From assembly GCA_902459845.2 (NCBI GenBank), contig CABPSV020000155.1, positions 48 through 25,686 of the forward strand: 25,639 nucleotides of DNA. The letters run 5' to 3'. The notes under the pieces were generated by a model that was not told the DNA's origin, searched no databases, and saw only the letters and a list, made by a program, of their open reading frames with translations. Position numbers and translations under genes: made by a program. Positions 18,317-25,639 of this stretch are shown here, one piece after another (the stretch's first letter is position 1; each line of letters opens with the position of its first letter). The stretch is from Hepatocystis sp. ex Piliocolobus tephrosceles (taxonomy: Eukaryota; Apicomplexa; Aconoidasida; Haemosporida; Plasmodiidae).

Positions 18317-19954
18317 TCATTTTGACATTGCTTCCAAATTTTTAACCTTTAGTGATTGAAGCCTTAAACGTCTTCTAGATTGTAAAAACTTTGTATTTTG
18401 TATTTGACTACTAATTTTTTGCATGTCCTTGATATCTAACGAAAAGAATAATTTCGTTCTTAATTTTAAATATGTTAAAGTGTCTAAAAAATCATAATAA
18501 GAATTAAGATAATCAATATATCCATTTTTAACTGATAATTGAATAAAAGGGTAATAATTAAAATTATTGTTTTTTTTTCTTTGGTATACATTATAAATAG
18601 CTCCACCTGCTAAACCAAATAAATGCGCTAACCATGCTACACTGAAATGATTTTTTTTAAAAAAAAGAAATAGTACATTAGTTAATATTGATATATGGCA
18701 TAATTGTAATGCTGTTAATTTTAAATAAGGTAATGGGAATATAGAAATAAATGTTTCATTCGGTTTAAGTGTTGATAAAATAAAAACCAGTCCCATAATT
18801 GACCCAGAAGCACCTAAGATTTTATTTCTTTTATGAATAAGAACATAAGGAATTGTTGAAATAGCACTTGATAAAAGACAAATATTAATTATACTTAGTT
18901 CATTAATTTTTTTTTCAACAATACTAGATTTCGAAGTAAAAAAAAAGTTATAATAATTATTTGTTTTTTCTTGTTTAATTTCTGGACATAATAATGCATT
19001 AGATATAGTATGAAATGCCCACATATTAAATAAAAAATGAGGAAAAGTCATATGACTTATACCTGCTGTCAAAATTGTGTGAAAATATTTTTTCTTAATA
19101 TTTTCATATGAACAAATAAAATGTCTGCACATAAAATGATAAAATTTTTTATTTCTAGCTAAATCACTAAGTCTCCAACATAAAAATACAATTCCATTTG
19201 CATACATAAATAAATTACAGTAATTGAATAAATGATTATTGTAAATACTATCTGTGATTACAGTTTTTAAACTTTTTTCTTCGTTATTTTCATTTTTTTT
19301 ATTTCCATTTTTTTTGTTAATATCATAGCCAAAAAGTTGATTATTCTGACTAGTATCTTTTTCTGAAAACTTCGTACCTCTATTTTCAAACTCTTTTTTC
19401 TTTGTTATTCGATTTATTTTTATTTCGTAAGGATCTTGTTCTTTTGTTTTACAATTTTTTATTTCATTTTTTTCGCACTGTCTATTATTGTCGCTTTTAT
19501 TTTCTTTCCGGTAATTATTTTTAACAACACTTTCGTTAAATATATTTTTTGTTTCCCCCTCCTTCTCTTTTTGTTGTTGTGTACTATTGATATTTACATC
19601 ATTTTTTTTTGATTGGATATTTGTAGGTATAATAATACTTTTTATGTAATTTAACAGAGAGGTTGTGTTTTTCTTTTCATTCTCACTTTTATCATTTTCC
19701 GTTGTTTTATTATGTAAGATGTATACGTGGTAAATATAATCACAAGCAAAAAAGTAAATAGAGCTAAAAATAATAAGTTTTATTTTTTCTCTTAGATTTA
19801 ATTTTCTTTCTCGTTTTATTCTATCTTTTCTTTTAATAGCCACGGTTTGTAGTCCTCGTTTACTAATAAATTGATGAAACCGTCTTTTATTAATTATGTG
19901 CGATATATTTCTTTTATAACAATTTGTTCTAAGGTACCAGCAGAAATTAAACAT
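18317..19954 (-). CDS. ROM6: rhomboid protease ROM6, mitochondrial PARL-like
   Basis: A single exon of 545 codons. The N-terminus (1-60) is rich in Arg/Lys with almost no acidic residues, as in mitochondrial presequences, and is followed by a hydrophobic span (about 58-80). Residues 82-235 are a polar Asn/Lys/Glu insertion of low complexity. The rhomboid core starts near 240: GISHMTFPHFLFN supplies the oxyanion His306 and Asn310 (His301 also matches the family), GASG carries the nucleophile Ser383, and WLAHLFG carries the catalytic base His444. Several hydrophobic helices lie between. A basic tail of about 90 residues ends the protein. The family cuts transmembrane helices within the membrane; PARL-type members act in the mitochondrial inner membrane. 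The ROM6 name rests on the presequence and on its position beside TRX2, which I recall from P. falciparum. All catalytic residues are intact. Confidence 0.92.
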   Translation of the reverse strand: MFNFCWYLRTNCYKRNISHIINKRRFHQFISKRGLQTVAIKRKDRIKRERKLNLREKIKLIIFSSIYFFACDYIYHVYILHNKTTENDKSENEKKNTTSLLNYIKSIIIPTNIQSKKNDVNINSTQQQKEKEGETKNIFNESVVKNNYRKENKSDNNRQCEKNEIKNCKTKEQDPYEIKINRITKKKEFENRGTKFSEKDTSQNNQLFGYDINKKNGNKKNENNEEKSLKTVITDSIYNNHLFNYCNLFMYANGIVFLCWRLSDLARNKKFYHFMCRHFICSYENIKKKYFHTILTAGISHMTFPHFLFNMWAFHTISNALLCPEIKQEKTNNYYNFFFTSKSSIVEKKINELSIINICLLSSAISTIPYVLIHKRNKILGASGSIMGLVFILSTLKPNETFISIFPLPYLKLTALQLCHISILTNVLFLFFKKNHFSVAWLAHLFGLAGGAIYNVYQRKKNNNFNYYPFIQLSVKNGYIDYLNSYYDFLDTLTYLKLRTKLFFSLDIKDMQKISSQIQNTKFLQSRRRLRLQSLKVKNLEAMSK

Positions 19955-20836
19955 TGTTATATATTGTTTTTACATTTTAAAAATAAATAAATTGTGCATC
20001 TGAAACACAATAACAATTCATTTTTTTCTAACACGCTAACAATTTTTAGGTGATAAAAAAAACAATAATAAAACAAATTAATATTTTAATTAGAAAACGT
20101 TTTCTTTTTTTTTTTTATTAGTTACATTTTATATGAAATAGTTAATTAGTGAAGAAAAAAAAAAAAAAAAAAAAAAACTGAAAATATATATGTAACTGAG
20201 TACTAAAAACAGAAAAATAAATAAATAATTTTACATACGTTTATATGCTTACCAATAAATGAATAAATTTACTTATAAAAATAAATTTACTGATTATATA
20301 TATATATATACGTATGTATATTTGTAAATCTTTAAAATTGTTCGTTGTGAGAGTGGTTTTTTTTTTTTTTTTTTTTTTATAACGTCTGCGTAATTATAAC
20401 ATATACATTTGGTAGTTTTATAATTTTTACTTGAATATAAAATGATTTGAGCTTTATGATTTTTTTTTTTTTTGTTTTTTTTTTATAGATACTTCCATTT
20501 TCATCTTTTTGTTACTAAGACAATATTTTTTTTAAAAGTTTGTTTTTATAATTTATAACATAAAGGGAAAAAAAAAAAAAAAAAAAAATAAGGTAGGTTA
20601 AAACTATATCGTTTTGTTTCTTTTCAAATTTGAATCTCTATTTTTTTTTTATACTTATGCCATTTTGTTAACAATTTACTCATATTTGGCTCATATTTTG
20701 TTTTAATTCTGTTAACAGTTCGTATTATATATTATTATTTTTTTTTTTTAGAAATCGTAAACATGCATTTTTTCTTTTTTAAAATATAAAAAAAAGAAAC
20801 GTGAATAAATATTATAAGCTTTATTACTTTCCCTTG

Positions 20837-20871
<35 letters not shown>

Positions 20872-21721
20872 AAAAAAATAAGAGAAAGTATTTATATATA
20901 TTTAATTCTTTTTTTTTAATAGTTGAATTGTTATGCAAAAACAAAAAAATTGTGATCAAAGAATGTCTGTTAAATTACAAAGAAGAAAAAAAAAGAAAAA
21001 AAAAAAAAGGACGTATGTACAATAAACAATGAAAAAAAAAACTAAAAACTTAATAGTATATATACAACAAAGTTGTTGGTTCCTTAGTTAAAAGATTTAT
21101 TTAAAGCTGTGTATAATGTTTTGTTTTACTTAATATTATTGTTTCTAATTTCGTTTTTTTTAATTATTTTTATCAACATAGCATTTTATTTATTATTTTC
21201 CCTTTTCCCATAAAATTATTTATTTATTATAAGTACGCATTTTATATAAATAAATTATATAGTTTTTTATTTAAAAAGAAAAAAAAAAAAAAAAAAAAAA
21301 AAAAGGTTGTTTTAATGTAGAATTTAAAAAGAGTATAACATTAATAAAATGCAAAAAAGCAATACCACATTTTATAATCCTTTAGTCTTAGTATCTACTA
21401 ATACTATAATATATATATATATATATATATATGGTGTTGACACATGTCCTAATTATCCTTTTTTAAATTTCTCTTCTGTAATTGTAAAGCAAAAAAAAAA
21501 AAAAAAAAAAATAGACAATATGTGTATTTGCATACATAAATGTATTTGTAGCTTAAAACATATATTGTAATATAAAATAAAATATAAAAACAAATATATT
21601 TAATATACAACTGCACGCGCAATATATATAATGCGTGCTCATGTTGTGTTTGTTTATGCATTTTCTTTTTTTTTTTTATATATATTTTTTTAAAATAAAT
21701 TACAAATCTACGAATGTTGCA
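19955..21721. other. divergent intergenic region upstream of ROM6
   Basis: About 1.8 kb between the start of ROM6 (minus) and the next plus-strand gene, so it probably holds both promoters. It contains poly(A)/poly(T) runs (for example near 20160, 20360, 20840 and 21280) and a (TA)n tract near 21408-21431. The open frames at 20735-20959, 21349-21570 and 21449-21661 are repeat-derived and have no family features. Confidence 0.6.
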
Positions 21722-22593
21722 ATGGACTTTATCAAGTGGGTAGTAAAAAAGTAAAAACCCTCCAAATACCTTAGCTGATACTGATATTATACTTTTTATC
21801 TAATTAAAAAAAAACAAAAATTAGTTAAAGTGATTTTTTATATAAAATATAGTAATATAATGAAAATATAACAAATGTCATTTTTAAAAAAAAATGTTAA
21901 AATAAGATATACTAAAAATGAACTTCTAAAAATGCGAGCAGATATATAATATTTTAATATTTTTGTATGTTTGTCCTTACATAGTATTTTGTATATTGCC
22001 CGAATAAGAAATTACGAAAAAATCCATATTTCACATTTGGATGGAAATCTTTAGGCATTTGAAACATGCTTTGCTTGACTTCGAACGTCTCATAAGGTAA
22101 ACTTGCTTTTTTTTCCATATTGTACTAGCTTATTTTTTTTTAATAAAATGTATATATATATTGTATTTATATTTGTAAATGTTCAAATTTACTTAATGAA
22201 ATTTATTTTTCTATAAAAGAACGTGAATTTATCAATGTAATAAAAAATGTAAATTTTCACAAAATAAAATAAAAAGCAATGTAACCGTGTTAATATATTT
22301 TTTTTTTTTTTTTTTTATTATATATTTTTATTTAAGCATATTTATATACACAGTTATATATATACATATAAAATAATAATTAATAACAATATACACTTAT
22401 TTTTTTGTTATTAAGCATTGTATATATATTGTATATGTATTGTATATGTATTGTATATGTATTGTATATGTATTGTATATGTATTGTATATGTATTGTAT
22501 ATGTATTGTATATGTATTGTATATGTATTGTATATATATTGTATATATATTGTATATATATTGTATATATATTGTATATATATTAAAATTCAC

Positions 22594-22633
<40 letters not shown>

Positions 22634-23124
22634 ATTTTGTACATGTAAATTAAGTACGTTACAATTATAAAATTTGCAAATACAAAAAAAAAAAAATAAA
22701 CAATACTTAAAAAACATAATAAAAAAAAGGTAAGTGAATAGGAATTTATAAATAAATTTATTTAATTTATTGAGCAACAAAAAAAAAAAAAAAAAATTAA
22801 TCTGAAAGTAAAAATTTAAATGAACAAAAGGGCAAAACAAAAAGTGAAAAAAATGTTTCATTAATCTCACAATATGTGTGTTACGATAGAATGAAACTTG
22901 GGGAAAAGAGCTATTTAAAATACCTTATACATGTATATCTTCATATATATTTGTTCATGTATAAAAGAACCAGTAAAATTGAAATATGTAGCAGTAATAA
23001 TAAACTGGATAATTATTTTTATTTAATTTTGAATGATCTGTTTAAATATATTATTAGAAATTTCTTTCTAAATAAATATTTAAAAGTTACGGAAAAATAT
23101 GAAAGAGTTCATATATATACTTAA
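21722..23124 (+). CDS. small three-exon gene, unknown function, probable frame disruption in exon 2
   Basis: I do not recognise the product. Exon 1 (21722-21739) encodes MDFIKW. Exon 2 (21985-22096) follows an ACATAG acceptor and ends at a GTAAAC donor. Exon 3 (22809-23124) encodes about 105 residues (KNLNEQKGKTKSEKN...KYERVHIYT) with hydrophobic, Tyr/Leu-rich helices. Exon 2 reads YFVYCPNKKLRKNPYFTFGW in phase with exon 1, then hits TGA. A second frame in the same exon (from ATG 22041, MEIFRHLKHALLDFERLI) is open to the donor and is in phase with exon 3. One extra A near 22044-22047 would fuse both frames into about 148 residues. Either the assembly has lost a base, or the gene starts at 22041 with an upstream open frame. 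The exon 3 acceptor (GAAAG, 22808) has no good pyrimidine tract, so that boundary is uncertain. Confidence 0.55.
22418..22582. repeat. 11-bp minisatellite, 15 copies
   Basis: Fifteen tandem 11-base units, TTGTATATGTA with TTGTATATATA variants at both ends. It lies in the putative second intron of the small gene at 21722-23124, followed by a long poly(A) run. Confidence 0.9.
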
Positions 23125-23528
23125 ATACATATATTTTTCATTGTTTTCACATTTCTGAAGATGTATATATTTTTAGATTGTGTACATGTGAGTATATATG
23201 TGTATTCAAGCATGAGTTGTACATGTATTTATAAAAAAAAAAAAAACGAAAAAAAAAGAAAAAAAAAAGAAAAATATATAACTTCATTTTAAAATTATTA
23301 TATTTATAAAAAAAAAAAAAAATGCCATTACATCAGTTATAAAAGTGTATTTATTAAAATTTGAAAATAATATAGTTTTAATTAAATATTTAATTCGATA
23401 AATAAATAACATTTCTATTAAAGTGTAGGTGAATTATACATATGTATATATGTGTACAATCTACTCATTGTTACAAGGAGTTATTTTTTTATTTTTTTTT
23501 TTTTTATTTTTGGTATGTACTATTATTT
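23125..23528. other. convergent intergenic region
   Basis: About 0.4 kb between two convergent stop codons (23124 on plus and 23529 on minus). It contains poly(A) runs near 23235-23275 and 23310 and no coding frame; it is shared 3' UTR sequence. Confidence 0.65.
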
Positions 23529-24588
23529 TTATGCTTGTTCTACTTTCCTAAAACCTTTAAATACGTCACTATTTGTTGGTGTATCTAAGTCACTAATATC
23601 TTTTATATTATTATTCCATTTTATAGAAGCTTTATTCATATCATTTACTGTATTTTTGTTAAAATTTGTTTTGTTTGTTTGTACACTTGAATTGTCGATT
23701 ATTTTGATTGGCTTTTTTTTTGTTTTTTCATACTCTTCTATATCTTCTTCTTCAGTTATTGTAACGTCTGATAGGTTTTGGCGAAAGCGAATTTTCTTTT
23801 TTTTCTTAATAACAATTTTGTTCCCTTCATTTGTTTGTACTTCCTTTGTGTATATAACGTTATTAATCTTTTCTAAAACTGAAGCGTTAAAAAAATAAAA
23901 AATCGATAGTTAGGAATTTGCTTAGATTCATAACACATGCACAAAAAAGCATACATATATACTGTCTAAATGATGTACCATCAAAATAAATATAGGCGTA
24001 TACACACACATATAGAACCACATGTAGAACCACATATAGAACCACATGTAGAATCACATATAGAACCACATGTAGAATCACATATAGAACAACATATAAG
24101 TATAATAATTGAATGCATAAATTTTACTTATATTTCGTTTTTTTTCATCTGTAATATCATCGATTGATTCTCCTTTTTTAAAAACATTTTCATTGTAAGA
24201 ATGATTATTCTCCCCCAACCCGTCTAAATCATCTTCTTCATAATATGCGTTTTTTAACGATTTTTTCATTCTTTTTTTTAAATCGGGACTATCACTGCTA
24301 CTACTTTCTGATTCGAAATCGCTGGGATTAACCCTACCATATGCACTATTCATTAAAAGTTTTTTTTTTTTTAATAGTTGTCTTTCTCTTTCAAGTTCTA
24401 ATTTTTCTTTATTTGTTAACTCTTTGTCAAATTCTTTTCCTTGATAAGTAAATTTTTTTAAAAACATATCTTCCTCTAATTTTTCCATTTCTTGTTTATG
24501 TCTTAACTTAATAGCAGCATCATCATTATTGTTGTTACAATCTTCGTTAATTATAAACTCATTCATTCTGAGCAGTGTGTAAATGGAT

Positions 24589-24619
<31 letters not shown>

Positions 24620-25639
24620 TGGTAAGAGTATAAGCAAAGTGGATACATAAGTAAATGAATATATGAGCATTAAAAAATAAAAATTTTAGTTGCACTTGTT
24701 TACTAATTTGTATGTTTTGTTGTAGTTTTAATATATAGCAAACAAAACAAAATATATGAAGACGACAAAAACAAAAGCCTTTTGTTGCTGCACTGTTTGT
24801 CATTCTTCATACAAATATATATATATATATATATATACAAGCATTATATGTAAATACGTACTCGTCACTACTATATTGTTCATCTATGTCAGATTCATCT
24901 TCTTCTCTTAGACCCTTTTCCTTTTTCAAGAGTTGAGCTCTTCTTCTTTCCTCCGGATCTTCTATATTTTCGTCTTCACTTTCTTCTGCTTCCAACTCAA
25001 ACATGTGTCTCATTTGTTTTTTTTGCAATCTGTTAAAAAAAAAAGGGTGAACAATAAAGAATAAATTATATACATGTACAGTTATGTGTATACATATGCA
25101 ATGAGACAAAAAAAAAAAAAAAAAAAATTGTCACGCATTCAATTGTTTGGTCATTTGTTTAGTCATTTGTTTGGTCAATTGTTTAGTCAATTATTTGGTC
25201 AATTGTTTGGTCAATTGTTTGGTCAATTGTTTGGTCAATTATTTGGTCAATTGTTTGGTCATTTGTTTGGTCATTTGTTTGGTCATTTGTTTGGTCATTT
25301 GTTTATTTAAATCACATATGTATTTATAATGCATATTCATTTATGTATATTTATTCATAAGGTATATTTATTTATATGACACATTTATTTGAATATTGGT
25401 TCATTCATTTTTTGTGATGTATCATAGGGAAATACCTTTTTTTCTCGTGCGATAATTTTTGTTTCTTTACAACTTCAGATGTATTTAATTTTTCTTCGTT
25501 TTCGTTTTCATTTTCATTGTCATCTTCTTGCTCAGTATATTTTTTTAGTTTTCTTTTAAACTTTCTATTTTTGTTAGAATCGTCGCTATCAGAAGAAAAC
25601 TAAAAAAATATACTGAGCAAGAAGATGACAATGAAAATG
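23529..25639 (-). CDS. claspin/Mrc1-like acidic protein, 3' part, four exons in window
   Basis: The gene enters from the right edge; its 5' end is missing. Minus-strand exons are 25436 to about 25605, 24862-25029, 24567-24128 and 23878-23529. Junction phases agree throughout, giving about 375 residues. The first visible exon is Ser/Asp then Lys/Glu-rich (SSDSDDSNKNRKF). The second has MFELEAEESEDE, the third FIINEDC...KLRHKQEMEKLEEDMFLKKFTYQGKEF, then an acidic Ser-rich block and DLKKRMKKSLKNAYYEEDD. The last ends VFKGFRKVEQA. The EAEESEDE signature, the following DE-rich FI.ED segment and the spaced Lys/Glu helices resemble the MRC1-like domain of claspin/Mrc1, the fork-associated checkpoint mediator; this is motif memory and not certain. 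A generic charged nuclear protein is the alternative. Sequence beyond about 25605 is compromised by an inverted repeat. Confidence 0.72.
24007..24090. repeat. 12-bp minisatellite, seven copies, in the last intron of the Mrc1-like gene
   Basis: Seven 12-base units, CACATATAGAAC alternating with CACATGTAGAA[C/T], so a 24-base higher-order pattern is visible. It lies in the intron between exons 23529-23878 and 24128-24567. Confidence 0.9.
25030..25435 (-). other. intron of the Mrc1-like gene
   Basis: On the minus strand the donor is GTATTT after GAGAAAAAAAG and the acceptor is a poly-T tract ending TTAACAG. The phase (AG|A) is preserved. The intron carries the 13-copy 12-bp minisatellite at 25149-25304. 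Confidence 0.8.
25149..25304. repeat. 12-bp minisatellite, 13 copies, in an intron of the Mrc1-like gene
   Basis: Thirteen consecutive 12-base units, GGTCA[A/T]TTGTTT with a few AGTCA and TTATTT variants. CATTT forms flank a CAATT centre. The plus-strand open frames over it merely translate the repeat (LFGQ/LFGH). Confidence 0.92.
25509..25639. repeat. perfect 47-bp inverted repeat ending at the window edge
   Basis: Bases 25593-25639 are the exact reverse complement of 25509-25555, with a 37-base spacer (25556-25592). The left arm is coding on the minus strand (KLKKYTEQEDDNEN). The right arm puts antisense of the same exon immediately upstream and creates a TAG in the coding frame. Confidence 0.93.

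Noticed and set aside
22405..22653. ORFs on both strands over a TGTATA repeat
   Set aside because: They are translations of the 11-bp minisatellite and a poly(A) run, not a protein.
23452..23898. 148-codon plus-strand hydrophobic ORF
   Set aside because: It is the complement of the last exon of the Mrc1-like gene, whose minus-strand frame is Lys/Glu/Asn-rich, ends properly and splices in phase.
23970..24167. Plus-strand ORF with EPHVEPHIEPH repeats
   Set aside because: It translates the other 12-bp intronic minisatellite in the Mrc1-like gene.
25074..25310. Plus-strand ORF with LFGQ/LFGH repeats
   Set aside because: It translates the 12-bp intronic minisatellite; the period divisible by three keeps any frame open.

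Overview
This window is nuclear DNA from a malaria parasite (genus Plasmodium). It is extremely A+T-rich, with long poly(A)/poly(T) runs and (TA)n tracts between genes. Genes are short and often split by small GT...AG introns with poly-T acceptors. Proteins carry Asn, Lys and Asn/Ser low-complexity stretches. The order aspartate carbamoyltransferase - Asn-rich protein - RING protein - thioredoxin 2 - rhomboid ROM6 matches what I recall of Plasmodium falciparum chromosome 13, but that synteny is from memory. The species cannot be fixed from this sequence alone. No rRNA, tRNA, CRISPR array or transposon was seen.

Layout from left to right. 1-774 is A+T-rich upstream sequence. 775-2457 (+) is a three-exon ATCase gene (375 aa), the second step of de novo pyrimidine synthesis. 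2458-5849 is a long gap that may hold a small, two-exon membrane-protein gene (3768-4131, +). 5850-10511 (+) is a single-exon 1553-aa Asn-rich protein of unknown function with a pure 19-copy (AGCAAT) tract. 10512-12470 is intergenic and includes an uninterrupted run of 96 A. 12471-15457 (+) is an about 11-exon gene whose last four exons together encode a RING-H2 finger; one of its introns holds a telomere-like 22-bp tandem repeat. 15555-16711 (-) is a four-exon thioredoxin 2 gene (157 aa, active site WCHAC), convergent with the RING gene and only 97 bp from it. 18317-19954 (-) is a single-exon rhomboid protease (ROM6/PARL-like) with the full catalytic set. 21722-23124 (+) is a small three-exon gene that appears to carry a one-base frame disruption. 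23529 to the right edge (-) is the 3' part of an acidic, highly charged protein resembling claspin/Mrc1. Two of its introns contain 12-bp minisatellites.

The genes do not form a pathway: they are housekeeping functions (pyrimidine synthesis, PTEX-associated thioredoxin, mitochondrial rhomboid, probable replication-checkpoint mediator) in an ordinary core-chromosome setting. The most notable points are the previously hard-to-see spliced small genes, the intronic telomere-like repeat, and a perfect 47-bp inverted repeat ending exactly at the right edge, which looks like an assembly fold-back. All exon boundaries were worked out by eye from reading frame, splice sites and family fit; transcript data would settle the uncertain ones.
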